Assembly: GCA_022036555.1 (NCBI GenBank)
Contig: CM039124.1
Coordinates: forward strand, 57,797,527-57,861,526
Direction: 5' to 3'
Length of the DNA: 64,000 bases
Origin: Microstegium vimineum
Lineage: Eukaryota > Streptophyta > Magnoliopsida > Poales > Poaceae
This document shows, in pieces, positions 46,868 through 58,459 of the stretch; within the stretch, counting starts at the first letter, position 1; every line of letters starts with the position of its first letter. Below the pieces are notes generated by a model. The model worked only from the letters and a program-made list of their open reading frames with translations, made no database searches and was not told the DNA's origin. The translations under genes were made by a program, and so were the position numbers.

Positions 46868-49800
46868 ATGGCTAGCTACACCCTGCGCGGCCCTGACGCT
46901 TGGCTCCCTTCGACGGCGACCGTGGAGCGGCTGGGAGACCTTGTGGGAAGCGGCCTTCTCCGGCCCGTCACTTCGGTGGACCGACCGGAGTGGATGGTTC
47001 CGCCGGAGACGGATCGCCAGCCCAACCCACCGGAGGGCTACATGGTCATCTTCGAGGCCTTCCACCGGGCGGGGCTGGGATCTCCCCCCAGCCGCCTCTT
47101 GCGGGGGATCCTCCACCATTATGGCATGGAGCTTCAACACCTCTCCCCAACGGCGTCTCCCACGCAGCGGTCTTCACCGCCGTGTGCGAGGGATACCTGG
47201 AGATGGAGCCCCACTAGGAGCTGTGGCTTCATCTATTCGAGACGGGTCTGTTCCATGCTCCGGCCGAGACCGGCCATCGGAGGATGGTCCAGGCGGGGTG
47301 CTGCAGCATCGGCCTCAAGAGGCCGGAGGACTGGATCCCGGTGAAGATCAAGTCGAGCCATTCGGGGTGGCACTCTGGGTGGTTCTACCTGAGGAACGAC
47401 GACGAATTGCTTCCCCCTTACACCGGGAGGACAATCGAGTCGAAACCCTTCAACTAGAAGCACGACGTCTCGCAGAAACAACAGAAACGCCTCGAGCACC
47501 TGCTGGGTGCGATCTCCCGTCTGAAGCGGGAGGGGCTTACGGCAGCGATCGTCGCGTCGGCCTTCCACCAGCGGCGAGTCGTGCCGCTGATGGCTCGCCC
47601 GCTACGCCTTGACGAGATGCGCCCGGGGGTGGATCTCTCGAGTGCCATCTCGTGGAGGACGAGCTGCCCCTCGAGAGGGTGGTCTGTCGAGTGCGCGCCT
47701 CCTTCGCCGGCGCGTTCGAGGAGGAGCACGTCGCCCGCGTCCCCATGGTGCCGGACAAGGGCCACGTCCAGCTGGTACGACACCTCTTTCTTCATCAATA
47801 TCCTCTTGTTCATCTTGTTTGTCTCCTTTGCCTGCCTCCTAACCGCCTTGCGTTCCTCAGGGGAACGCCGTCTTCCGGAAGTCGCTGCCACCGGTGAAGG
47901 AGGAGAGGAACGGCTCCCAGGTGAGACGCCTTGAGGCCGAGCAAGACAAAAGGGACAAAGATAGGGCCAAGGAGGAGAGGGGCAAAAAGGCCCAAGAGAA
48001 AGAGGCGCGTGACCGACGTCGGTCACGGCAGAGGCAAGCCGGCCTCCCTGAGGAGTCCCCCTCAGAGGAGGATGAGGATGAGGGGTCAAGTAGTGACGAG
48101 GTTATTAAGAACAATGGCTTGGAGTAGTGGTATCTGGTTAGGCCTATCGCTTCTGACCTGATGGGTATCGTCCTTATGCAGGGAGAGGAGCAGGAGGAGG
48201 AGGTCGAGCCGCGGCGAGGGCTCGAGGAAGGAAGAGCGGTGCCCGAGTGGCAAAGGGCGACCGCCGGTAGCGGAGGGGAGAGGGGGTCGGCATCGAGGTC
48301 GGCCTCGACCGCCGGGGTCGAGTCGGGGGGCGAGCGCCCTGTGGCTTCTCAGGGTGAAGCGGTGCGGCGGACGCGTAGTCGTTCGTCGCAGTCCCCGTCG
48401 AGGGGTCGGTCGAGCACACCACTGGCGCCTACTCGGTCGAGTGCGTGGGCCTCGGGCCCGTCGACCCAGGAGGAGACCAGGACGGAGGTGACGAGGACGT
48501 CGTTGACACCCGCCAAGGCCACGGCGACGGGAGCACCATCATCCCACCGTGACCAGTACTGGAGGGAGAAGCGGCTCCCGGGGTGGCTCGCAGAAGCCCC
48601 CAAGCGGCTCGAGGCCCGCTGGTCGGGCCCCCTTGATTCCGCTGGGGTAAGTTCCTTTCCTTATGGTCCCGAATTTCCTCTGTGTTTGTTACAACTTGCG
48701 CTTACCGTCGCGTATGGGTTCCTTCTTCAGGGTGAAGCGCTCGTTGGAGGATGCGTCCCCCACCCCGGCCAAGAAGCTGAGGGTGGAGTCTGCGGCTAGG
48801 ATGGCGACCGGGTCCAGCCTTGCTACCCCGTCCCCCGCGACCCATGCCCCAGGTGTGGCATGGGCGGCCAGGGCGCGGGAGGCGATGGAGCGCGGGCAGG
48901 CGCAGTCGGCCGCGAAGCGAGCTCGGGCGGCGAAAGAGGCGGGTCGATCCGCCGCGTCAACTAGGTATGCCGGCCAGGTGGGCGGGGCTGTGCCCACCGC
49001 CCGGTCGGAGGAAGGCGCGTCGGCAGCCTCAGAAGGCGCAAGGCCGGCATCAGCGGCGGCCGTGGTGGAGGGGGTCGAGCCCCAACCCTCCGTAGAGGTG
49101 GAGGTGGTCGACCTGACCGCCACCGGTGCAGAGGAGACGTCAGAGCAGCCGGCGCCGTCGCGGTGGCCCGAGTGCCTTGTGTCGCTGGAGGCGCGCCAAC
49201 GGCTCGTGCGCGAGGAGAAGGCGCGGCAAGAGAGAGATGCGCGGGAGAGCCCTCCTCCCCCGCAATCGGCGTTGGCTGAGGAGGAGGGTCGCACCTCGAC
49301 CCTACCCCTCGAGGCGACACCCGCGGCGGAGACGGCGACGATGGCGGAGACGGTGGTGGCCCCCCGACCCGAGCCGGAAGAGACCGCTGCGGCGTTGGAG
49401 GGAAGCGGCCCACCGAACGTAGTCATATCCGAGGCGGCTGCTCGGCCTCGCCTCGAGGTCGGGCAGCCGTCTTCTCGAGGTGCTCCGCCCCCTGGCTTGG
49501 CTGAGGTGGAGGGAGGGGACGTGCTGCCAAATTGTGGCGAGCCCACCGCGCTTTAAGCTAACATGCATTTCCTCTACCGCCCAGGACTGTTCCCGCGGTG
49601 GGGGCCTCCTCCACCTCGAAGCAATGACCCAGAGGGTTGATGGTGGCCCTACAAGACCGCTTTGAGGCCAGGATCGCCCAGCTCGAGGGGGCGACCTACT
49701 TCCCCAACCTCGTAGAGTGGGTGATGGCCCACGGGGGTACCCTCGAGATGGGTCAGTCCATCATGGACGAGGTGAAGGGGAGGGTCAACCACTCTAGCGA

Positions 49801-50705
49801 TCTCTGGGGGTAGGAGGCGCTCGAGCTGCCCGACCCCAGAGACCCAGGGCGCACTTTCTTCAAGCTCGATGATCAAGCCGAGCTCGGAGAGTGGGAGCAC
49901 CTAGAGGAGTTTCGGGCGTGGCTCGACCACGTGACACGCGTGGCGGTGGGAGTCGCATCCGAAGATATGTACAAAGGGATGATGGTAAGTTCCGTCCTCT
50001 CTTTTTGATTTATCTCGGTTGTTTCGTCATCCTTTTTGTGACTTCCCCTTTTATCCTTGGTACGCGCTGAGGGCGAGGTCACACGACAAGTCCCAGTTCA
50101 TCCTTCGGTCACGGGAGCAGTGGAGCCAGCTCCCCGTCCTCCGCACGTCATTGGAGAAGGCGGAGGCCGAGGCCGCCCAGGCGAGGGGCGAGGCGGCCAC
50201 CGCGCAGGGGGGCCAAAGCCGCTCAGGAGGAGGCCTCCCAAGCATGGTCGAGGGCTGAAGCCGCCCTCAAGGAGGCTGCCGAGGCTGGTCAGGAATGGGA
50301 CGCCGTCCGGGAGGCCCAACGTAAGGCTGAAGAGGAGGCCGCCAGGTTGAGGGAGGAGTTGGCTCAGGCGACAGAGCGCGCCTGGTGGGCCGAGGATGAC
50401 CTGGCGCAAGCGGCTAGCGACTGCGCTTCTCTCGAGCAGCATGTTCGGGAGCTCCAATCGGGTTTCGACGCCGTCACCTCGTGACCGCAACGCGCTGAAC
50501 GTCGCGGGGCAGAGGGATCGGGCCTGGATCGCTACCCTGGAGGAGGACGTGGCTACCAAGGCGAGGGCCCTCGATGGCACCGATAAGCTCATCGAGAAGC
50601 TCCGGGTCGAGAAAAGTGACCAAGCTGCGGCCCTCGTCGACGTCGGCCGCCGACTGCAAGAGGTCGGGAAGGCCTACGCCACCCTGGAAGCGCACGCCCA
50701 AGGTG
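46868..50705 (+). pseudogene. Antisense gene of element 2 (PF04195 type), disrupted
   Basis: Same family as the gene at 14059-18232. Exon 1 is 46868-47774 (GLLRPVTSVDRPEWMV, HHYGMELQHLSP, SGWHSGWFYLRNDDELL). Exon 2 is 47861-48100 (charged; RDRRRSRQRQAGLPEE), exon 3 is 48182-48646 (S/R/T-rich), exon 4 starts at 48731 (SPTPAKKLRVE, NLS-like). The following part holds the conserved GGTLEMGQSIMDEVKGRV and LDDQAELGEWEHLEEFRAWL, ending near 49985. A coiled-coil exon runs from about 50065 to 50705. Breaks: frameshift near 47150, TAG 47455-47457, TAG 49811-49813, frame change near 50210, TGA near 50483. The last exons were removed by the deletion. The exon 2 donor GTTATT is weak, and element 1 appears to lack this intron. 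Confidence 0.75.
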
Positions 50706-50762
50706 AGTTTTTTAGAAACATTACTAATGTTGCTTGGTCTCGACCCTTCCCCTGTGCTCGTA

Positions 50763-51804
50763 CACCGAAGTGCTCGTATAGGGGGAGTACAAGCTGGTTT
50801 ACACAGGGGTGCTCGGAGCAAGCTGAGGCTCAGGATTAGCTGGGCTACCCTAGGTGACTCGGTTGATTGCTTAAGATATTGATCAAGCAATCATTGGGTT
50901 GTGTTGGGTTCGGAGGTGGCCCTCTATTCTCTGTCTGATGCCCTCCCTACTATCCCAGCGTCCCCTTTTATAGACCAAGGGGAGACCTAAGGGTACAAAG
51001 GTCCTAGACTGTAGCGGCATGAGAGGCGTGTCCATGGCGCCATGCTTGCGGTGGGACATCGATTGTTGTAGCGGTATGGCCTTCCGGTTCTTCCGGTGCT
51101 TCAGGGCATGGTGATAGCGGACTGGACGCTGTCGAACATCATGGTGTAGGACGATCGGCCTCCAGTGGACGGGTACGAGCTCCGCGGTTGGCGTGGGACA
51201 GAGTGGACGGGTTCCATGTCGTAGTGGTTGGAGATGAGGGTCGAGCTCCCGGATCGAGGAGTATCGAGGCCTGCATGATCCTAACGCATCCCTGAAAATA
51301 CAGTCGAGGGCTGTCCCATTCAAGATTCGAGGGGGTGCTTTCGGCCTCCGTACTCAAGGCGTGGCTACAGTGGCCGCACGATCGATGGATAACCCGGGTA
51401 TGGGTGACGAGTTGATGGATTTGACCATGGTAGTGGCCGCCCATGGCGTTAGGTGGGAGCAGGTAGGTGCATTGGATTCCTTTTACCCCATACCGGGAGT
51501 GGGTGAGTCAATCGAGCCTCCTGCTCGCGGGTCGTTCGATCGACCCCCCGTCCGTCATTCGAGGGGTCGACGCAGAGGGTCGTTCGATCGACCCCCTTCC
51601 GTTGTCCGAGGGATCGAGGTCGAGGGGAGTCCTGCCTACTGTGCCCTTAATAATGGGCCGACTCATGACTGGTCGTGTTTGATGGGGAGATAGGCCCCTG
51701 CTCGATGGGCCTTCCGTTATAGGTTGGATGGATTTTGGATTTTGCCTAAATATTAAGCACTAAATCGCCAGAGATTAGGGTACCCCTTACCTTTGTACCC
51801 GACA
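50763..51804 (-). repeat. Truncated 5' LTR of element 2
   Basis: Aligns with 44523-45566 of the other LTR. Differences are mostly transitions; about 7 differences are visible in one 130-bp stretch, so the insertion is not very recent. The inner 157 bp are missing at the deletion junction. Confidence 0.88.
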
Positions 51805-52035
51805 CTCATACACACATTTCAAGACCGTGTGAGTATATCATATACTCTACGAGTCATTGTTGAAAGATAGTACTATTGGAGAGGTTGACCTAGAGCTAGT
51901 GGTTGTCTTATACTATTATGGCTGCCCTAAGGGCACCCGCAACAGCTAGCTCATAAGCTAGCTCTAAGCATTCTTTTCATATTTTAATAGATGTCGTACA
52001 CACATTTCAAGATCATGTGAGTATATCATGTACAC

Positions 52036-55000
52036 TGTCGGCGTTTCGACCCGGGGGGTCGATCACCAACCAATAAATTTGTTTATTGCGTGGTCCCTCT
52101 CCCAGATGTGATGCAAGAAGAACACAATATTTATCCTGGTTCGTGCAAAGAAGGCCCTACGTCTAGCGGAGAAGGAAGGATTGTATTATCTTGCACCGAA
52201 GTGCTCGTACAGTGTAACACCCCGGGTGTTAATAACTTAATTAAAACTAATCATGTCATCATATGCATTAAGCATCATCCATTTGTTTGAAAACCTGGAT
52301 ATGCATTGAACTAAAATGAGTTTACTTGCTTATGTTTGATCATTTGTTTGAATGCAGGTCATCTTTTCAAATTCTCAAAAATTAAAATATGGAATCCAAA
52401 CCCTAGTTCCCAGAGGGGGTGGATTAAACCCTAAACATGATTTTCAAAATCTATAAAGTTTTTGCTTGTGGTTGTTTAAGGAAAGTTGTAGATCTTGAAA
52501 TTTTGAGCATCTTTCGTGTTCAAAGTTTTTCCGGAAAACCCCTGGAAGCTTGAGCATTTTGCAAAATAGCCACAGGGTCAGTTCAGTCTTTTCTCCGAGC
52601 AGCTACATGGCGGGGTTGTGCTCGACGGTGCTCGACGCCGACACCTGTCCATGGACTCACGTCTTGTCGAGTGTACGTGGCAAAATTGCGGAAACCGTTG
52701 CCGTCTTTAAAAACGGGACACCGTCCTCTCTGTATTCCTTTCCACGCCACTACTCCACTCTACTTCGCTCTGCTCTGTTCCGCCGAGCGCTCCACCTCCA
52801 TTGACGAACTCGTCCGAGCTCGTTGGCCGCTTCCAACCACTCAATCCATCGCCATTGCCTTTGCCTTGACCTCGCGTTTCCTCGGGGTGAGTTTGTTGAA
52901 GCCTTCAAGCCTACATTCATTCAGTGCGGATCCATCTTCCTCAGCTCTGACGAGACCGCCGCTGCTCTGGTCAGTCTTCGACCGGGCTACGCAGGAGCCG
53001 CATTGTCTTTTTACCTTGTGTTTCTTGCTCCTGGTTCATCTCTGAATCTTGTCGGTTTCTCCGTTGTGCGAATGGTGGACCATAGCTCTGAGAACATCTT
53101 CGTTGCCGCGCAGTTCTTCGTCTCCACCGGCACGTTCTCCATCGACAATCGTCTCTACTTCATCTCCGGCCACGCTTGCTAGTGCTTCGTGACCAGGGTG
53201 AGCTCCTCGACCTCTCCGCTCTACTCGTTTATCCTTGTATTGAGCCTTCGAGCTCTGTCCTCGAGCGCCGCCGCTGTTCTTGTTCGGCGCAGGGTTGTGT
53301 TCGTCGTCTAGTCGTGTTGTTGATCTTTTTGAGGTCTGAGTCTTGCGCTAGCTTCGCCTAGCCGTTCTGAGTCTGTTTCGAGGGGTAGTTGCCCTCGAGC
53401 GCATGCGTGTTTTCCTCGACGCACGTCGCGCAGATCCTCGCCAACCACCAGTGTCGTCGACGAGGGTGTTGCATTTAGCTCTGAGTTTGTTTCGTGCGCA
53501 CTTCGCGTTGTTTGGGGTCCGCTTAGCTTGCTAGAGTTGTTGGTTGTATAGATCGAAGTCGATCGAGGTCTGATCGAGGCCTAGCGTCTCTGCTCGAGGC
53601 CTAGCTCCTTCGACCGAGGCCTGTGTCCGTCGGCATATGTGCGGTCGAGCTTGGTTCACCGCCATTGCCGTCGACGAAGTCTTCTGGGTAGGTTTTAGCT
53701 TCGTTTCTGTTGGGCGTCTTGCTCGCGGGTGTCCTCTGAGTCGTGATCGAGGTCTAGCATCTCTGATCGAGGCCCAGCGTTTTCGATCGAGGCCTAGCAT
53801 CTCTGATCGAGGCCCAGCGTTTCCGATCGAGGCCTAGCTTCTTCGGTCGAGGCCTAGTTCTTCCGATCGAGGTCTGTGCTCGACGGTGCGCGATCAGTCG
53901 AGCTCCGACAGATCGCCAGCACCCTCGATGAGGTGTCTCTGAGGGTTTGTTAGGGTCGTGGCGTACCTCGTTGGGTTCGGCTCGGCGAGCCGAAGCAGGT
54001 TCGAGGGTAGCCGTTCGGTTTGGTCACCGACGGCGACGTGCCGCCGTGTTTTGTGGTTCTCGACGCCGCCGCTCGAGCTCTGTGCCTCTGTTGGTCGGGT
54101 CTCAGCCGTCAGTGGGTTTGTGCAGGGTTGTTCTGGTTTCCTGTTTAGTTCAGTGTGTTTTTTTTATCCTGTAAGAATGCCCTGTTTAGTTATAAAATGT
54201 TAGAAACCCTAATGACTTTAGGTGTTGAGTGATTTTGGATTATTTGATACATATGGTCATTGTCCAGTGACAAACACAAGTTGGACATGCTCGATGTAAT
54301 GTTGTTTGCTCAGTTCTTTTGGATGTAAGTGTTAACTTAGATAATCAAGATAAATAGGGTCTAATTAATTTGCTTTCTAACCTAGTGTTGCTTTCCTTCA
54401 TGAAGGGAAGTTGTACTCAAGGTGTAATCTGTTTTAGTCTTCTCTTATGAGCTCGTTTGTTTAAGTTAAGCATCATGTTTACTATTCGAGCATCATCTAA
54501 GACATGTCATTATATCATGTAGATTGTTCGTTGGTTGGGTTGGATACCTCCAGTGAAGAGCCCGAGTTCGTCTATCCCTCCAACCAAGGCAAGCCCCGGT
54601 GCATTCAAACACTTCCTTGTATTTAAAATGATTGCTTTAAATACACTTATGTTTATACTATTGCATTACAGTATTCAATCAAATTCCTACTTGATGCATA
54701 GCCTTACCTTGGATTATTTATTCCTGTACCTTGATGTCATTTTAAAAATACGAATGTTGCTTTATGCTGCTTAGAAATGCTTAGACCGATAGAGTCAGAT
54801 GATTTCCTGTCATCTACGAGAATAGGTGATAACATGATTGCTTCGGCAATGGTTCTGTTTTTGAGAAGAATAGCGGATTGCTGCGGCAAATGGCTATGTC
54901 TTCTTGATGGAAGTAATAATCTGAGACCGGGCGGACACGGTGTTGGAGAGCCATCAGCGGTGTCTGGTGAGCGGGTTCTTTCCGCCTGTGTCGATTAGGA

Positions 55001-57133
55001 ACCGTCCGTTGATGCATGACTAGGGTTGTGACTTTGGAGTACTTATCACATACTCCGGGAAGCTGGACTCTAGCTATTCTCGCTTGAAGAACGGTTAACC
55101 CGCACTGGGAGTGGAGAGATGGCGAGAGTAGTGTGTACCCTCCAAGTTAGCGAACTGGATGGAGGCGTACTGTGCTCTCGGGTGGCGGAACCCCGGTCTT
55201 GGCGAGAGGATCCAGGGAAAGGTAGTCATATGTGTGCTTTAAGCGGTTGTATATGTCGTGTGATAGGGAAGCCCCAGCTGGGATAAACCGGTTCGAATCG
55301 TCGTGTTCCTCGGATATGGAAACATGACCCTCTTTTCTTCTTCGTAGTAATACACTTAAACTGGATACTTGTTGGATCCATTTATGGATGTTTATTACCT
55401 TGTTATCGATCATACATCTAGGTCGATACTTGAGTAATCTTATGGATAACATAAACGATTTCAATTTCTTTTTATAAATGCTCATTTATGCAAAATACTT
55501 GATTCTTGTAAACCACACCTTGAATCATATGACTTGCATACTGCTTTGTCCACCAAATACTTTTCTTTGTCGGATAAGTCTTGTGGAGTACTCCCGTACT
55601 CAGGGTTTGTTAACCCTTGTTGCAGATGAGGATCACAACTCGGTTTGCGTGGCTTCTTGCTGCATGACCGTGGTTAGTGTAGATGAAGAGGAAGAATAAA
55701 CTGTCCTTGCTTGACTCTTGTGCAAGAGTAACTCGGTTATCTGTTCTTTCGCTATCAGCAGCTTGATGTAACCTTATCGTATGACACTAAGTTATGTTTC
55801 AAAACTTATGGTTTGTCATATGACTTTAAATTTCCGCTACTTTGATGTAATATAAAAATTTCGTATTACTTCTGTCATGATTGTAATGAGGTGATCCTGT
55901 TCGGAAAGAGGTGGATGACCCGCTGCAAAGTGGCGACACCTGACGAGCTAATTAAGGTTTGGATTATCTGTTGGGATTAAGTTGGTTAATCCTGACAAGT
56001 GGGCCCTATCTTAAGAGGTTCTATCACATACAGGGGGGAGTACAAGCTGGCTTACACAGATGAACTCGGGGGGGGGGGGTCGAGGCCTAAGGCTAGTCGG
56101 GCTATCCTAGGTGGCTCGGTTGATTGCTTGAGATGTTGATCAAGGAATCATTGGTTTGTGTTGTGTTCGGGTATGGCTCTCTGTTGTGTATGCTAGTGAG
56201 CTTGCTGCGAGTGCCAATGGGTGTCGCTTAGATGGTTGCAAGTGCGAGCAGATGTCTTGTTGTTCTCTCTTCTTTTCTCTCCGACTATCCCAGCGTCCCT
56301 TTTATAGACTAAGGGGAGGCTTGAGAGTACAAGAGCCCTAGTTTGTATCGGTATGGGAGGCGCGTCCGTGGCACCATGCTTGCGATGGGACGTCGATTGC
56401 TGTAGCGGCATGCTCTTCCTGTCCTTTCGATGCTCCTGGGCATGGTGATGGCGGACTGGTCGCTGCCGAACGGCATGGCGTGGAACGATTGGTCTCCTAT
56501 AGACGGGTACGAGCTCCACAGTTGAAGCGGGACGGAGCAGACGGGTTCCATGCCGTAGTGGTTGGAGATGAGGGTCGAGCCCCTGGATCGAGGAGTATCG
56601 AGGCCTGCATGATCCTGATGCATCCCCGAAAACACGATCGAGGGTTGTCCCATTCGAGATTCGAGGGGGTGCTTTCGACCTCCGTACTCAAGGCGTGGCT
56701 ACAGTGGCCGCACGATCGACGGATAACCCGAGTATGGGTGACGAGTTGATGGATTTGACTGAGGTACCGGGTGCCCATGGTGTTAGGCGGGAGCAGGTAA
56801 CAGCATGGGATCCCCTTTACCCCATACTGGGAGTAGGTGAGCTGATCGAGCCTCCTAATCGTGGGGCATTCGATCGACCCCCTGTCCGTCACTCGAGGGG
56901 TTGAGGTCGAGGGGGATTCAATCGATCCCTCTTCCGTCACTCGAGGGGTCGAGGTAGAGGGGGATTCGATCGATCCCTCTTCCGTAGCAGATCCTGCTCA
57001 CTGTCTCTCCAGTAATGGGCCGGCCCATGACCGGTCATGCTTGATGGGGAGGTAGGATGGCTTTTGGATTTTGCCTGGATATTAAGCACTAGATCATCAT
57101 GGATTAGGGTACCCCTTACCTTTGTACCCGACA
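52036..57133 (-). repeat. 3' LTR of element 3, split by a solo LTR
   Basis: About 1277 bp once the insertion and one TACAG are removed. Minus-strand TATAAAA at 56300-56306. The polypurine tract adjoins at 57134-57149. Confidence 0.88.
52213..56028 (+). mobile_element. Solo LTR (3.8 kb), same family as 7648-11400
   Basis: Perfect duplication TACAG (52208-52212, 56029-56033). Begins TGTAACACCCCGGGTGTTAA and ends TTCTATCACA. Homologous along its whole length to the complement of 7648-11400. A tandem repeat of GATCGAGGCCTAGC-type units lies at 53570-53880. No gag, pol or internal region was seen. Confidence 0.82.
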
Positions 57134-58459
57134 GTAGCCCCCGAGCCTCTATGCAGATAAGGTGAATCCGTATAGAGGCTCTTGCCAATGATCTGTGGGG
57201 TTTGTTAACATGAAGTAGAGTTGAAGTACCTAATCTCGAGGCGCAGGGTTTCATTAGGTTATTTCACCGTGGGGGGCGCGCAAGCGTCCCCCGCGGGGGT
57301 AGCCCCCGAGGCCCCAGAGGAGTGATTAAGAATTCCTCTGGGGGCTTTGATTTGTGTCTTATCTAGGGGGATTGGTATTAACTGGAGTTGTAGCGCCCTA
57401 TCGAGGGTCAGCTCTAGCCGCCAAGCTCCCGAGTGTTTTCGACCCTCTTTCGTTGAGGGGGCCGTGCGTAGTCGAGCCCCTGAGCCCTGTGCGGCTGGAG
57501 CATTGCTACCTCTTAGCATCCTTCCCACGGATCCTTGCGCTCGGATTGTGGGGTGAAGAGCATCATGCTATCCTCATTTGGACGAGCCTCGAAGTCCTCT
57601 GCGAGCTGGTAATGGGGAGATCCAAGTGAGAACTCGTGCCCCATTCGATAGGGGTCGACAGAAGCCCTGAGGCATCCTCATTAAGCGAAACCACGTGGGT
57701 TACCTAGGTTCCAACTCTGTTAAATGAGAGTCGGTGGCTCGATGCCTCCCATCGTAGGGGTCCTTAGGTATTCCCGGGTTTTGCCTCGGATATATCCCGG
57801 AGGGTCTCAAGAGTTCGTTCTCGAGCTAGGCCTTGTGCTGGCTCCCCCTGGGTCATCCCTGACTCGGGTACTCGAGGGCGGCTGTCGAACCCTGTTCGAG
57901 GGTCAGCCTTCGCCTCCTCGAGATTTGGGGGTGGACCGGAGTCCGTTTTACTTCCCTGGGAAGGACCGTTCGAGGGTGGCTGTCGAACCCGTGATCGCTG
58001 GGCCAACCATCGACCCTCGAGATTTCGATGGACGGGTCGACGTCCGTTGCCTACCTCCGAAGATAACGCCCATCATTGCCCGCCGCCTGCCATTGGCGCG
58101 CCTTTTCAGGAGATGTCCGTTCGGCTGCATTCGTATGTAGCCGGCGTGGAGTGCGGCGAGGAGTCCGATGACGTGACAGGCGTAGCTTATCCTACGGATC
58201 CTTAGGGGTGTTAGGTGGGTGCACTTAATGCGGGGATTTACCTGCCTTTTCGATGGATCTACCCGTTGCGCTTCCGGTTATAAATACAGGGGTAGGGGCT
58301 TGGCTTCCTCGCGCTTGCCATTGCCTTCCTAGCCTTCTTCCTCTCGCCATCACCTTCGTCGCCCTCTGAGCCTGATCTCTGCGCGCGCGAGTAAGGAGAG
58401 GAAAGATCGGGAACTCACCTTCAACCCCTGCTTCCGAGCGCATCCGCTTTCCCGCCGTC
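57134..58459 (-). promoter_or_regulatory. Polypurine tract, hairpins, minisatellite and antisense promoter of element 3
   Basis: Same layout as in element 2: minus-strand GAGGCTCGGGGGCTAC, stem with GCCTCTATGC and its partner (57146-57180), a second stem around CCCCAGAGGAGTGATTAAG (57313-57345), minisatellite units 57860-58030 and TATAAATA at 58279-58286, 174 bp before the antisense ATG. Confidence 0.6.

Larger units (their letters stand above)
44366..51804 (-). mobile_element. Tat element 2, gag-pol deleted
   Basis: Flanked by a perfect duplication CTCAT (44361-44365, 51805-51809). In the minus orientation the 3' LTR is 44366-45566 and the 5' LTR is the truncated 50763-51804. Between them only the polypurine tract side, the minisatellite and most of the antisense gene remain. 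About 157 bp of the inner 5' LTR, the primer-binding site, all of gag-pol and the 3' end of the antisense gene are gone in a single deletion ending near 50763. The element cannot move on its own. Confidence 0.9.
44283..51927. mobile_element. Tourist-like MITE (copy B) split by Tat element 2
   Basis: The halves are 44283-44365 and 51810-51927, about 200 bp together. The ends are GGGCATCCACAAT and, inverted on the right, GGGCAGCCATAAT. Flanked by TAA at 44280-44282 and 51928-51930. A related copy follows directly at 51931. Confidence 0.75.

Noticed and set aside
48689..49546. 285-residue minus-strand open frame, with a similar one at 62576-63409
   Set aside because: Mirror frame of exon 4 of the antisense gene, kept open by GC-rich codon use.
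53570..53880. Regular repeats in the solo LTR considered as a CRISPR-like array
   Set aside because: Units are contiguous imperfect repeats without unique spacers, in a eukaryotic LTR.
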